From Tragulus kanchil (Eukaryota > Chordata > Mammalia > Artiodactyla > Tragulidae), in contig JAIOJX010000004.1 of assembly GCA_022376925.1 (NCBI GenBank), positions 125,885,123-125,949,122 of the forward strand: DNA of 64,000 nucleotides. The letters run 5' to 3'. Made by a program: the position numbers and the translations under genes. Shown here one piece after another: positions 9,944 to 22,036 of the stretch. Below the pieces are notes generated by a model. That model saw only the letters and a list, made by a program, of their open reading frames with translations. It did no database searches and was not told where the DNA came from. Numbering within the stretch: position 1 is the first letter of the stretch; each line of letters begins with the position of its first letter.

Positions 9944-10274
9944 TTTTTTTTTTTAAGATTTATTTATTTATTTATTTTGGGCAGGGGTCCGGTTGGGGAG
10001 GGAGGGGAGCGGGTGGGCCACTTCTATTGGTCTTTCATTTCTCTATTTTCATCTGTCTTTGTTCTTTGGCTCCTGTGTGCCTCCCATCGCAGTGGCGTCT
10101 GTCGTTGAAGAGCGCCGGCTCTGGGCGCACGCGCTCCAGAGCTCCGGCTCGGTGATTGGATACATCAGTCCAGCCTCTCCGTGGCACGTGGCATCTTCCC
10201 AGGCAAGGGATTGAACTGGCGCCCGTTGCACTGCAAGGCGGTGTCCTTACCCACTGGACCACCAGGGGAAGCCC
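9944..10274 (-). mobile_element. CHR-type tRNA-derived SINE (antisense)
   Basis: A full-length element of about 330 bp on the minus strand: poly-T / 'tttatttattta' tail at left, a G-rich stretch (9980-10018), 'cacttctattggtcttt', then 'gcctcccatcgcagtgg', and the tRNA-like head ending 'ggaccaccaggggaagccc'. It is flanked by 'taatttaccctt' (9932-9943 and 10275-10286), a 12-bp target-site duplication in the L1. The open frames here on both strands are SINE shadows. Confidence 0.9.
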
Positions 10275-10850
10275 TAATTTACCCTTCTTTTTGGTGAGTT
10301 ATGGTTGAAGGTTTGCTTTTTGATTTGAGATCTTTCTTTTTTAAAGAGAATATATAGGCATTTAGAGCTATGGATTTTCCTCTAAGCACTGTTTAAACTG
10401 AATCCTGTGTTTTGGTGTGTTGTATCTTCGTTTTTTCACTTATCTCAAAATATTTTAAAATTTCTCTTTTGATTTCTCCTTAACCCATTGGTTTTTGAGG
10501 AGCATGTTATTTATTTTCCACATGTTTTTGAGTTTACCAAATTTCTGTTTGTTTCTGACTTTTGATTTCATTCTGTTGTGGTTGGAGAGCATACTTGGGG
10601 TTATTTCAGTACATTAAATATACCATTGTTTGTATTATGGCCTAGCATGTGTTCTATCCTGGAGAATATTTTAGGCGCATTTGGGAAGAATATATATTCT
10701 GTCTTTGTTTGGTGGAATGTTTTATACATGTCTATTATGTCTAGTTGGTTTTCAGTGTTATGTAAGTCTGGTGTTTCCATATTGTTTCTCTGCCTATTTT
10801 TTTCTGTCCCTTATTGAAAGCAGTATATTAAAGTCTCCAACTTTTCTTTT
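10275..10850 (-). mobile_element. Old mammalian L1, ORF2 continued
   Basis: It resumes after the SINE with antisense ORF2 sequence: 'tagagctatggattttcctc', 'gaggagcatgttatttattt', 'cattctgttgtggttggaga', 'tctattatgtctagttggtt'. The recognisable match fades after about 10850. The 5' half of the L1 is missing. Confidence 0.85.
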
Positions 10851-11123
10851 TGTGGCATTGAAGTTTGAATTTGCAGTGGCAAGCTAAACCTGTTCATTTT
10901 GAGGAGTTAGATAATATCGAGGTTTTCAATTCTGTCTGTATTGCTACGTCTTTGGCTGGAGGACTCTTTCATTTAGGCCACTTAACTTCGCTTTTAAGGC
11001 TTATTTGCAAATATAATCATCGTGATAAAATTAATAACCCTTAATTTGTTGTATCTGATTGCCTAGGGTTTTAAGCATATGAGGAGGAATCATTGTTGAT
11101 TAAAAATAAAAGAAGCATCTTTA
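10851..11123. other. Unclassified AT-rich sequence
   Basis: Possible decayed L1 continuation at the left. Nothing further recognised. Confidence 0.4.
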
Positions 11124-11634
11124 TCACAGAAAGGTGATAAAATGTACAGTAACATGGTCCTTACTCAGATCCAAATGAGGGAGATGATAATAAAATAGTA
11201 ATTCTTATATCTTGTTTACATAGTCTTATAGTTGAGATGAGACTATCAAGATACAGCATAAAAACATATCTAGATTTCTAGATTCAAATGAACATCGTCT
11301 TTTCTTAAGAGTAACCTCCTCATACAGAGAGTACTATAAATTGTTAGTTTCTTGAGCTCCTGTTTTGAGACTGCCTTCTGAAGGAAATTTCTGGGGAAAT
11401 AACTCATGTGACTGATGACTGCATCTTGTTCTTGATCTCAAAGTAAATCACTCAGTTTAATTGATTTATTAGACCTATATCTGAAGGGTTTTAAATATTT
11501 CCCCATTAAGTACAAAGACTGTTCCCACGTCAGGTGAAAGTCTTATCAGATGACCTTTATTATAGTTTATACTGAATTAATATACTTAGTCTGAATGGAT
11601 GAAGGTTTATTGCAGTATTCTAAAGAGCAATTGA

Positions 11635-11840
11635 GATGGTGTTAGTGGTAAAGAACCCACCTGCCAATGCAGGAAACATGAGATGTGGAGTCAATCTCTG
11701 GGTCAGGAAGAACCCCATGAGAAGGAAATGGCTACCCACTCCAGTATTCTTGCCCAGAGAATCTCATAGACAGAGGAGCCTGGTGGGCTATAGTCCATAG
11801 GGTCACAAAGACTCAGACACAACTGAGGCAACTTAGCACG
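11635..11840 (+). mobile_element. Bov-tA SINE, copy 1
   Basis: A sense-strand Bov-tA: tRNA-like head ('gtggtaaagaacccacctgc', 'gaaacatgagatgtgg') followed by BovA ('gagaaggaaatggctaccca', 'tcatagacagaggagcctgg'). The flanks 'aaagagcaattga' (11622-11634) and 'aaagaccaattga' (11841-11853) form a 13-bp target-site duplication with one mismatch. Confidence 0.92.
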
Positions 11841-12799
11841 AAAGACCAATTGAAAGCAGGAGCATGTGCAAGCTTGAATCATTGTACAGAATTTAAAAAT
11901 AATATTCTTTCCCACCACATTTATTATAAACACACACTGTGCCAGCTATCATGGGCATGGTAGGCTGGCCAAGGAACCTAACCACCATTCACAGCGCTGT
12001 TTCTATTGCAATTTGTACTAAGGTTCAAAACACCAATCTACATACTTTGAGAACACAGTCTGCTCAAAAACTAGAGGTGGCTTGCCTTTGAGTTCTTGCC
12101 AGATTAAATGTTTAACTTTTGTGGCCACAGATCTCATGAAACAACACGACTGCCTTGAAGCCCTTCCATAGTTTCTATTACTAGGCATACAATATATTTC
12201 AAAACAGTACAGATTTAGGGATAAAGTGAGCAGCACCTCAGAGACGGGAAATTCATATCATGATAGCAAACAAACAGATGCACAGTTTAATCACAGAAAG
12301 GTGATAAAATGTACAGTAACATGGTCCTTACTCAGATCCAAATGAGGAGATGATAATAAAATAGTAATTCTTATATCTTGTTTACATAGTCTTATAGTTG
12401 AGATGAGACTATCAAGATACAGCATAAAAACATATCTAGATTTCTAGATTCAAATGAACATCGTCTTTTCTTAAGAGTAACCTCCTCATACAGAGAGTAC
12501 TATAAATTGTTAGTTTCTTGAGCTCCTGTTTTGAGACTGCCTTCTGAAGGAAATTTCTGGGAAATAACTCATGTGACTGATGACTGCATCTTCTTCTTGA
12601 TCTCAAAGTAAATCACTCAGTTTAATTGATTTATTAGACCTATATCTGAAGGGTTTTAAATATTTCCCCATTAAGTACAAAGACTGTTCCCACGTCAGGT
12701 GAAAGTCTTATCAGATGACCTTTATTATAGTTTATACTGAATTAATATACTTAGTCTGAATGGATGAAGGTTTATTGCAGTATTCTAAAGAGCAATTGA

Positions 12800-13005
12800 G
12801 ATGGTGTTAGTGGTAAAGAACCCACCTGCCAATGCAGGAAACATGAGATGTGGAGTCAATCTCTGGGTCAGGAAGAACCCCATGAGAAGGAAATGGCTAC
12901 CCACTCCAGTATTCTTGCCCAGAGAATCTCATAGACAGAGGAGCCTGGTGGGCTATAGTCCATAGGGTCACAAAGACTCAGACACAACTGAGGCAACTTA
13001 GCACG
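12800..13005 (+). mobile_element. Bov-tA SINE, copy 2
   Basis: Copy of 11635-11840 inside duplication 5, with the same diverged flanking repeats, so it was copied after insertion. Confidence 0.92.
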
Positions 13006-14344
13006 AAAGACCAATTGAAAGCAGGAGCATGTGCAAGCTTGAATCATTGTACAGAATTTAAAAATAATATTCTTTCCCACCACATTTATTATAAACACAC
13101 ACTGTGCCAGCTATCATGGGCATGGTAGGCTGGCCAAGGAACCTAACCACCATTCACAGCGCTGTTTCTATTGCAATTTGTACTAAGGTTCAAAACACCA
13201 ATCTACATACTTTGAGAACACAGTCTGCTCAAAAACTAGAGGTGGCTTGCCTTTGAGTTCTTGCCAGATTAAATGTTTAACTTTTGTGGCCACAGATCTC
13301 ATGAAACAACACGACTGCCTTGAAGCCCTTCCATAGTTTCTATTACTAGGCATACAATATATTTCAAAACAGTACAGATTTAGGGATAAAGTGAGCAGCA
13401 CCTCAGAGACGGGAAATTCATATCATGATAGCAAACAAACAGAAGCACAGTTTAATCATAGGACATTTGGGGCTTCTCATACATATATTATTTGATGTTC
13501 TCTTGCTTTATATTGTGCCTTTGGGACCTCAAGGATTAAGGCGGACTTCCTCTAAGGAGAACTATTGCTGATAACCAAAGAGTAGTTTTCATCCTGACTG
13601 GATAGTGGTTGTTTCATTTGCTATTGACTATAGATTTAAAAATTGTAATGTTAAATTTCATAAACAAGTCAAATTTATATTTTATGTCCAGTGTTTGGTG
13701 CTTTCATAGCAGTACTATAAATAGACAGGGTTGGGCTTGAAGTATACCCAGAAGCGGGTGGCAGGAGGCAGTCGTAACAAGTGCTTTATTATGCTGTTAG
13801 TGTGGACTTCCCTGTCTAGCCCTGCCTTCCACTCTTCCTTGTTCTGTTACCTTTATGTTTCCAGGATCTCCTTGGAGACAGTCAGTGTGGCTAGATGTGA
13901 ATTGAGGGGGCAGGGTATTTTTTGCCCTAAACTTTGCCAAGACCTAGCTGGGTGCCAGAAGAGAAAATTTGCTCTCTCGAAGGAGGTTGTGTGGTTGGAA
14001 AGACGTGGGAGGGTGTTAACAACCTTTAGTTTATTTCCTGCCTATCTCCCCAACCTTGTCTCATAAGTTTCTCTTTTTCCAAGCCACTTCTGTGCTTCTC
14101 TTTATAAATTTTACATCATACTACATTAAAGGAACTTAAAGATGGTAAATTCTGCAAATGAAAATCAGCAACATAATCTAAACCTTTAAAAATGAACTGT
14201 CAGAAAAATTCAGGTACCCTTGATCCAGTATATTTTTCTATTAATGATATCCCATGGTAGCCTCTTTTCTGGCATCCTACACCCTGTTTTGCAGAGCTGG
14301 TAGGTCTCAGCATGCTTAAAGTTTAAAACATTCTCCTCCTTTTC

Positions 14345-14345
<1 letters not shown>

Positions 14346-14388
<43 letters not shown>

Positions 14389-14411
14389 CACGCACACACA
14401 CACACACACAT
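14346..14411 (+). repeat. (CA)n microsatellite, copy 1
   Basis: About 66 bp of CA dinucleotides with two 'cgcaca' interruptions. It is repeated at 15464-15529 with the same interruptions and the same length, as expected of a copied block and not of independently drifting microsatellites. Confidence 0.97.
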
Positions 14412-15462
14412 TTTGTTATCCATTGAAATGGTTTCATTACCAAACCTGTCTGGATGATGTGCAACAAGTCAAATGCTGAGCCACTGAACCAGCAGAGAAG
14501 CAGCCAAGTGAGGAGATGGTAGAACAAATCTCAGAACCACCTCCCTGAAGGCAAGGGCTTGAGATAGTTACGGATAAAGAAGCAGGGTGGTCTTAGGCCT
14601 GGGGAAAGGTGATTATTTTCTTGCTTTATATTGTGCCTTTGGGACCTCAAGGATTAAGGCGGACTTCCTCTAAGGAGAACTATTGCTGATAACCAAAGAG
14701 TAGTTTTCATCCTGACTGGATAGTGGTTGTTTCATTTGCTATTGACTATAGATTTAAAAATTGTAATGTTAAATTTCATAAACAAGTCAAATTTATATTT
14801 TATGTCCAGTGTTTGGTGCTTTCATAGCAGTACTATAAATAGACAGGGTTGGGCTTGAAGTATACCCAGAAGCGGGTGGCAGGAGGCAGTCGTAACAAGT
14901 GCTTTATTATGCTGTTAGTGTGGACTTCCCTGTCTAGCCCTGCCTTCCACTCTTCCTTGTTCTGTTACCTTTATGTTTCCAGGATCTCCTTGGAGACAGT
15001 CAGTGTGGCTAGATGTGAATTGAGGGGGCAGGGTATTTTTTGCCCTAAACTTTGCCAAGACCTAGCTGGGTGCCAGAAGAGAAAATTTGCTCTCTCGAAG
15101 GAGGTTGTGTGGTTGGAAAGACGTGGGAGGGTGTTAACAACCTTTAGTTTATTTCCTGCCTATCTCCCCAACCTTGTCTCATAAGTTTCTCTTTTTCCAA
15201 GCCACTTCTGTGCTTCTCTTTATAAATTTTACATCATACTACATTAAAGGAACTTAAAGATGGTAAATTCTGCAAATGAAAATCAGCAACATAATCTAAA
15301 CCTTTAAAAATGAACTGTCAGAAAAATTCAGGTACCCTTGATCCAGTATATTTTTCTATTAATGATATCCCATGGTAGCCTCTTTTCTGGCATCCTACAC
15401 CCTGTTTTGCAGAGCTGGTAGGTCTCAGCATGCTTAAAGTTTAAAACATTCTCCTCCTTTTC

Positions 15463-15463
<1 letters not shown>

Positions 15464-15506
<43 letters not shown>

Positions 15507-15529
15507 CACGCACACACACACACACACAT
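15464..15529 (+). repeat. (CA)n microsatellite, copy 2
   Basis: Exact counterpart of 14346-14411 within duplication 6. Confidence 0.97.
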
Positions 15530-15732
15530 TTTGTTATCCATTGAAATGGTTTCATTACCAAACCTGTCTGGATGATGTGCAACAAGTCAAATGCTGAGCC
15601 ACTGAACCAGCAGAGAAGCAGCCAAGTGAGGAGATGGTAGAACAAATCTCAGAACCACCTCCCTGAAGGCAAGGGCTTGAGATAGTTACGGATAAAGAAG
15701 CAGGGTGGTCTTAGGCCTGGGGAAAGGTGATT

Positions 15733-16529
15733 GAAGGTAGGGAAAAGGTGAGATAATTGGTGTTCCGTGCAGGTGTATCTGTTATCTGGATGAATGTTCA
15801 TGGGATGAATGTTCAAAAGTGAAGGTGCTTAGCATGATTCGAGAGTGGAGTTTTGGGCCCTCTGACATTAAGTGGTCATTTGTCAGACATGTGCACAGTC
15901 CCAGTTTTAGGAACAGTGATCCCAACCAGTCTTAGCTGCCTTGAACTGGACAGAAACTTGACTCCAACCTCTTGGAACACAACTTAAGTGTCCTGTTACT
16001 ATAGGGGCCCGTAGTCAGAAATGTTATCCATACAGGTGGTTGAAGAGTCAAAATATAATTAAGGCAAGCTTGGTCAGTGAAGGTGGTTAGAAGCAGAAAG
16101 TTTTTTTTTTTTTTCTAACAAGACATTGCCTTACCTGCCATTTTGTAAGACAAACTCAGAAATTTTTGTTAGTCATCAGTTTCCCTTAACTCTATGAGGC
16201 ATGGTTTCAGGATGGGTTTTTAACCCCATGGGGGCTTGGTTTCATTTTTTTCTCTGAGACCCATATTGTTCTGTCTTCTTAAAAGCCTTCCCTGAAATGA
16301 CCCTTTTCTTACTGCCATGGACTTGTTGATCTTCAGCTGGATTTCAACATTTTATCTGTCATACAGATTAGATAATGGTTTTGTAAGTGGAAAAATGGAA
16401 TTCTGGTGGCAAGGAATCCAGTCCTATAGATTTCACAATTTTGCTTAGGGCCTAGTTTAGTTAATATTATTCTGCTTGTGGACAAAATAATAAAGAAAAG
16501 TACCAAAGGACATTTGAAATATAACCCAG
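15733..16529. other. Unclassified sequence
   Basis: No gene or recognised repeat. A T-run near 16101-16114 is the only low-complexity feature. Confidence 0.45.
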
Positions 16530-17399
16530 TGGCATATTGACTAGCTTACTGGGGCCATCATAGGCCTAGCAACTGTCTGTGATGAGCCTGACAGTTCCAG
16601 GAATGTGATTTTTCTTGTAGAGCAGAGAGAAAGGCTTGTGCTCCCTAAGTATTATTCATTTACCACCTAACTTTCTGTGGACATCTAGGTTCTTGTAATT
16701 CCACTTAGTTGAAATATTCATCATTGGAAATCACTAAAGTTAGAAACATGCTTATTGTGTTTAAGAATCCAAGGAGACATCATTTTAAGGCATGGTATTG
16801 TTGAGAATGAAGCTGATGTTAACATTGTTCAACCTGTGGGAAGAATGAAAACAGCAATTCTTTATTTCCCCCACGAGATTATCAACTGATGTTGGGAGAA
16901 GTCGAAGCTGGTTCTGTGGCTAGTTTCTATTGGGAATACTTTCAGATGGGCAGAAATTTTAGAAACTAAGGAGAATAACCAAATAGTAAGAAAATCCCTT
17001 CTAATAATCCACCCCCCACCCCGGCATACTCAGGGATCACAAATGAACAGAAAAAGCAGTTTTCAAAGTGAATTACAAAGGAGTTTAATTGGAGTGAAGA
17101 AGCCTCAGAATGCGCTGAGGGCGAGGGGTTATTTAAAAGGATGAAATTCTTTTTTAAAAGGGTCATGCAGTAATAAAAGAATAGGTCAGAATAGGGCTCT
17201 GATAGGCTTAAAGAGGTTATGTGATCCTTAGTTATTAATAAGTTTGAAAATTGTATATTGAAATAATATTATTTAGGATATATTAGGTTCAATAAAATCT
17301 GTCTTTAAAATTTCACCTTTTTAAAATTTTCTTTAGTAGAAACTTTTAAAATTGTGCTTTTGTTGACATTTGTGGCTCATATGATGTTCCCAGTGGGAA

Positions 17400-17510
17400 G
17401 GTGGTGAGCTGGGCACTGCAGAGCTGTGCATTCTCGGACAGGTTATTTCACTGTCTGGGATTCAGCACAGACATCCCTGAAAAGCAGGAATAAAGATGAT
17501 CATCTGGATC
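17400..17510 (+). mobile_element. Probable MIR fragment, copy 1
   Basis: The order 'gagctgtgcattctcggaca', 'ggttatttcactgtctggga', then 'gaaaagcaggaataaagatg' follows the MIR pattern of 'gtgaccttgggcaagttac ... cctcatctgtaaaatgggga'. It is heavily diverged and duplicated at about 18530-18640. Confidence 0.45.
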
Positions 17511-18529
17511 TTCTCCTTGAGTACTTTGGTAAGATTTGCCTAGATTATAAATTTACACCCTTTCTGTGGTAGATGTTTGAGAACTGAAACCTGTCATGAA
17601 CAATGTTCATATGAACTATGTTTCATACTGTCAAATAGTCTCCACCACTTCCGGTCCCACAACTTGGGAACTTCACCTGGCATATTGGCCTGGCCAGCTA
17701 ACTGTCTGTGATGAGCCTGACAGTTCCAGGAATGTGATTTTTCTTGTAGAGCAGAGAGAAGGCTTGTGCTCCCTAAGTATTATTCATTTACCACCTAACT
17801 TTCTGTGGACATCTAGGTTCTTGTAATTCCACTTAGTTGAAATATTCATCATTGGAAATCACTAAAGTTAGAAACATGCTTATTGTGTTTAAGAATCCAA
17901 GGAGACATCATTTTAAGGCATGGTATTGTTGAGAATGAAGCTGATGTTAACATTGTTCAACCTGTGGGAAGAATGAAAACAGCAATTCTTTATTTCCCCC
18001 ACGAGATTATCAACTGATGTTGGGAGAAGTCGAAGCTGGTTCTGTGGCTAGTTTCTATTGGGAATACTTTCAGATGGGCAGAAATTTTAGAAACTAAGGA
18101 GAATAACCAAATAGTAAGAAAATCCCTTCTAATAATCCACCCCCCACCCCGGCATACTCAGGGATCACAAATGAACAGAAAAAGCAGTTTTCAAAGTGAA
18201 TTACAAAGGAGTTTAATTGGAGTGAAGAAGCCTCAGAATGCGCTGAGGGCGAGGGGTTATTTAAAAGGATGAAATTCTTTTTTAAAAGGGTCATGCAGTA
18301 ATAAAAGAATAGGTCAGAATAGGGCTCTGATAGGCTTAAAGAGGTTATGTGATCCTTAGTTATTAATAAGTTTGAAAATTGTATATTGAAATAATATTAT
18401 TTAGGATATATTAGGTTCAATAAAATCTGTCTTTAAAATTTCACCTTTTTAAAATTTTCTTTAGTAGAAACTTTTAAAATTGTGCTTGCGGTTGACATTT
18501 GTGGCTCATATGATGTTCCCAGTGGGAAG

Positions 18530-18640
18530 GTGGTGAGCTGGGCACTGCAGAGCTGTGCATTCTCGGACAGGTTATTTCACTGTCTGGGATTCAGCACAGA
18601 CATCCCTGAAAAGCAGGAATAAAGATGATCATCTGGATCT
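18530..18640 (+). mobile_element. Probable MIR fragment, copy 2
   Basis: Counterpart of 17400-17510 in duplication 7. Confidence 0.45.
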
Positions 18641-18808
18641 TCTCCTTGAGTACTTTGGTAAGATTTGCCTAGATTATAAATTTACACCCTTTCTGTGGTA
18701 GATGTTTGAGAACTGAAACCTGTCATGAACAATGTTCATATGAACTATGTTTCATACTGTCACATAGTCTCCACCACTTACGGTCCCACAACTTGGGAAC
18801 TTCACCTG

Positions 18809-19298
18809 CAAATGATCTCTAAATATAGCTCCTTACTTGGTGATGGGTAAATAGAGGAGTGGACCCCAGTATCTTGGGAAACCCAAGGGTGGAGAGTGTA
18901 GTGCAAGGGTCACAGAATGAGTCAGAGCTGGACTAGGATTAGCATGTCTGTGACTCATGGTGGCATTCTCACCACCAGACAATTCTCTTGAGAAACACTG
19001 AGGGTAATGGCCTGTTCCCCACCAGGGCACCAAGGACTGCTGAATCAGTGTTTGTCGAGCTGACTGGGCAAGTGATCCAAGCAGGGTGGGAGCAGTCCAG
19101 TGGGTGGATGCTAGCTTGTGTGCTGGGTTGTCTCTGTGTGGACTGCTGTGGAGGAGACATCGCTGGTTTGGTACGACAAAGACTGTAAGGAGAAGCCACT
19201 GATGTTCCCGCTTTAGGGAGACAAGGAGGAAATCCCACAGCAGAAGTGAAAATGTTACTTCCTCCTTTTTTTCTTTTAAAAAAACACATATTCTCTTA
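18809..19298. other. Unclassified sequence
   Basis: Overlapping short open frames exist on both strands (for example 106 codons at 18969-19289 minus), but none shows a domain, signal peptide or splice context that I recognise. Confidence 0.4.
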
Positions 19299-19443
19299 AA
19301 TTTTTTTTTTTTTTAAATTTATTTGTTTGGCTGCACTGGGTCTTAGTTGCAGCATGTGGGATCTAGTTTCCCAATCAGGGACTGAACCCAGGCTCCCAGC
19401 ACAGGGAGCATGGAGTCTTCACCTTTGAATCACCAGGGAAGGT
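19299..19443 (-). mobile_element. tRNA-derived SINE (antisense)
   Basis: A poly-T tail at 19301-19314, then 'tttggctgcactgggtctta', 'gcagcatgtgggatctagtt' and 'gggactgaacccaggc', ending 'tcaccagggaagg'. This is the antisense layout of cetartiodactyl tRNA-Glu-derived SINEs. It is a short version lacking the middle part. Confidence 0.82.
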
Positions 19444-19665
19444 CTCTTCTTATTTTTAACAATATTTATACTGTGAAGCTTAACATGATCTGGTGGGAAT
19501 TAGAAGAACTGCATAGGTTCAGTCGTATGCCAGAAGGTATATGTGCAGATATGTTGTCAGCTGACCAAGGTAGCTACACCTGTGCTGAAAGCGTATTTGA
19601 GTTTTTGAAGAGTACATTTGACAGTACTTAGCTTTGTCCCCATAATACTTAAAAACAATTTTTTT

Positions 19666-19980
19666 GTTGTTTTTTTTTTTTTTGGCTCTGCTGGTTCTCG
19701 GGTGCTATGTGGTCTTTTCTCTAATTGTAGTGAGTGGGATCTGTTCTCTGGTTGAAGTGTTCTCTGGCTTTTCATTGCAGTGGCTTCTTGTTGCAGAGCA
19801 CAGGGTTTGGAGTGTGTGGACTTTAGTAGTTGTGGCTCCAGGGCTCAAGAGCACAGGCTCAGTGTTGCACAGAGACTTAGTTGCTTTGTGACACGTGGGA
19901 TCTTTCCCGACCAGGGATCAAACCCATGTATCTTGCACTGGCAGGCAGATTCTTTACCACTGAGCCACCAGGGAAGCCCC
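19666..19980 (-). mobile_element. tRNA-derived SINE (CHR-2 type, antisense), complete copy
   Basis: The tail is a run of T at 19670-19683. The body includes 'ttcattgcagtggcttct', 'gttgcagagcacagggt', 'gtggctccagggctc' and 'gagacttagttgctttgtg'. The tRNA head ends 'gagccaccagggaagccc'. Similar sequences flank it ('taatacttaaaaacaa' left, 'taatacttatacacaa' right), a diverged long target-site duplication. The right-hand 245 bp are repeated at 20894-21135 by duplication 8. Confidence 0.87.
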
Positions 19981-19984
19981 CCTT

Positions 19985-20160
19985 AATACTTATACACAAT
20001 TTTCTTGCAGGGTTGATCATAGTGTTTTAGTTGTGGGTCAGCATCCATGTCTTCAGCTACTCTGTGAGCATTTCAAGGAAGGTACTGTGTATTTTCTTTC
20101 TGTTTCTCCAATACTATACAGTGTCTGTTACATAGAGGGTATTTATAAAGGTCTGATGTG
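19985..20160 (+). mobile_element. Possible L2/MIR-type old repeat, copy 1
   Basis: 'catttcaaggaaggtactgt', then 'ctgtttctccaatactatac' and 'agtgtctgttacatagaggg' resemble the 3' end of L2 ('...gggcagggac...tatccccagcgcctagaac agtgcctggcacatag'). Diverged; duplicated at about 21140-21315. Confidence 0.4.
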
Positions 20161-20460
20161 CTAAGCAGGTCTTACTTATGTAGGTTTAGGAGGCAGAAAG
20201 AAGAAAAAGAACTATGGTGTGCAGGAGCTTCTACTGAGATAGACTTGCAGGTAGGAAATCTAACTTCATAGTTGGAAATTTCAAAGTACCTGCCTGTTCC
20301 TTGAGCTGAAAAGGGCAGAAGGAAGATTACTTTAGATATTTTAAGTGTACAAACCTAAGCTTGCAATTTAGCTTGAGCTAGATAGATAGTTGAAGACTAA
20401 AATGTTATGGGTGAGAAAGAAACAGAGTTGTGATGTTAGAGACTGATGTTGGAAGTAGTC

Positions 20461-20880
20461 ACATACGGATGTGAGAGTTGGACTGTAAAGAAGGCTGAGT
20501 GCTGAAGAATTGATGCTTTTGAATTGTGGTGCTGGAAAAGACTCTGGAGAGTCCCTTGGACAGTAAGGAGATCACACCAGTCAATCCTAAAGGAAGTCAA
20601 CCCTGAATATTCATTGGAAGGACTGATGCTGAAGCTGTAGCTCTAATACTTTGGCCACTTGATGGGAAGAGCTGATTCACTGGAAAGGACCCTGTTGCTG
20701 GGAAAGAGTGAAGGCAAAAGGAGAAGAGGGCAACAGAGGATGAGATGGTTGGATGGCGTCAACAAGTCAATGGATATGAACTTGGACAGACTCCAGGAGA
20801 TGGTGAGGATAGGGTGGCCTGCCGTGCTGCAGTCCATGATTGCAAAGAGTCAGACACTACTTGGAACAACAGACTGGCAG
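20461..20880 (+). mobile_element. BovB LINE 3' end, copy 1
   Basis: About 420 bp of sense-strand BovB 3' end: 'cggatgtgagagttggactg', 'gatgcttttgaattgtggtg', 'agtcaaccctgaatattcat', then the RT C-terminus frame ([25 protein letters not shown]). It is interrupted by indels near 20810-20870 that create artificial frames. Confidence 0.92.
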
Positions 20881-20893
20881 TAGAAAGAGATCT

Positions 20894-21135
20894 ATCTGTT
20901 CTCTGGTTGAAGTGTTCTCTGGCTTTTCATTGCAGTGGCTTCTTGTTGCAGAGCACAGGGTTTGGAGTGTGTGGACTTTAGTAGTTGTGGCTCCAGGGCT
21001 CAAGAGCACAGGCTCAGTGTTGCACAGAGACTTAGTTGCTTTGTGACACGTGGGATCTTTCCCGACCAGGGATCAAACCCATGTATCTTGCACTGGCAGG
21101 CAGATTCTTTACCACTGAGCCACCAGGGAAGCCCC
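20894..21135 (-). mobile_element. tRNA-derived SINE (CHR-2 type), truncated copy 2
   Basis: Counterpart of 19739-19980. The tail part is missing because the duplication boundary lies inside the element. It is joined directly to the BovB of copy 1, an arrangement no retrotransposition would make. Confidence 0.87.
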
Positions 21136-21615
21136 CCTTAATACTTATACACAATTTTCTTGCAGGGTTGATCATAGTGTTTTAGTTGTGGGTCAGCATC
21201 CATGTCTTCAGCTACTCTGTGAGCATTTCAAGGAAGGTACTGTGTATTTTCTTTCTGTTTCTCCAATACTATACAGTGTCTGTTACATAGAGGGTATTTA
21301 TAAAGGTCTGATGTGCTAAGCAGGTCTTACTTATGTAGGTTTAGGAGGCAGAAAGAAGAAAAAGAACTATGGTGTGCAGGAGCTTCTACTGAGATAGACT
21401 TGCAGGTAGGAAATCTAACTTCATAGTTGGAAATTTCAAAGTACCTGCCTGTTCCTTGAGCTGAAAAGGGCAGAAGGAAGATTACTTTAGATATTTTAAG
21501 TGTACAAACCTAAGCTTGCAATTTAGCTTGAGCTAGATAGATAGTTGAAGACTAAAATGTTATGGGTGAGAAAGAAACAGAGTTGTGATGTTAGAGACTG
21601 ATGTTGGAAGTAGTC

Positions 21616-22036
21616 ACATACGGATGTGAGAGTTGGACTGTAAAGAAGGCTGAGTGCTGAAGAATTGATGCTTTTGAATTGTGGTGCTGGAAAAGACTCT
21701 GGAGAGTCCCTTGGACAGTAAGGAGATCACACCAGTCAATCCTAAAGGAAGTCAACCCTGAATATTCATTGGAAGGACTGATGCTGAAGCTGTAGCTCTA
21801 ATACTTTGGCCACTTGATGGGAAGAGCTGATTCACTGGAAAGGACCCTGTTGCTGGGAAAGAGTGAAGGCAAAAGGAGAAGAGGGCAACAGAGGATGAGA
21901 TGGTTGGATGGCGTCAACAAGTCAATGGATATGAACTTGGACAGACTCCAGGAGATGGTGAGGGATAGGGTGGCCTGCCGTGCTGCAGTCCAGGTGATTG
22001 CAAAGAGTCAGACACTACTTGGCAACTGAACAACAG
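21616..22036 (+). mobile_element. BovB LINE 3' end, copy 2
   Basis: Counterpart of 20461-20880 with a better-preserved end ('gcaactgaacaacaga'). A third copy of its last ~50 bp lies at 23073-23120. Confidence 0.92.

Larger units (their letters stand above)
11124..13455 (+). repeat. Tandem duplication 5 (1167 and 1165 bp)
   Basis: 11124-12290 is repeated at 12291-13455. Differences seen: 'gagggagatg' against 'gaggagatg', 'tggggaaata' against 'tgggaaata', 'cttgttcttg' against 'cttcttcttg', and 'acagatgcac' against 'acagaagcac' at the inner end of copy 1. The unit contains one Bov-tA with its target-site duplication. Confidence 0.97.
13500..15732 (+). repeat. Tandem duplication 6 (about 1118 bp unit)
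   Basis: About 13500-14614 is repeated at about 14618-15732, offset 1118, with no internal mismatch noticed. It includes a (CA)n tract with two CG-type interruptions that is reproduced exactly. A few bases at 14615-14617 separate the copies. The paired frames of 111 and 105 codons at 13731/14849 and 14210/15328 are duplicates of unproven open frames; one reads through the CA tract. Confidence 0.97.
16530..18808 (+). repeat. Tandem duplication 7 (about 1129 bp unit)
   Basis: About 16530-17679 is repeated at 17680-18808. The start of copy 2 is degraded: 'catattggcctggccagcta' stands where copy 1 has about 20 additional bases between 'catattg' and 'aactgtctg'. Inner single-base differences: 'agagaaaggc' against 'agagaaggc', 'tgcttttgttg' against 'tgcttgcggttg', and two substitutions at the end of copy 1 (17637 and 17651). 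Confidence 0.95.

Noticed and set aside
14210..14527. 105-codon minus-strand frame with a Val-Cys repeat
   Set aside because: The repeat is the translated (CA)n microsatellite; not a protein feature.
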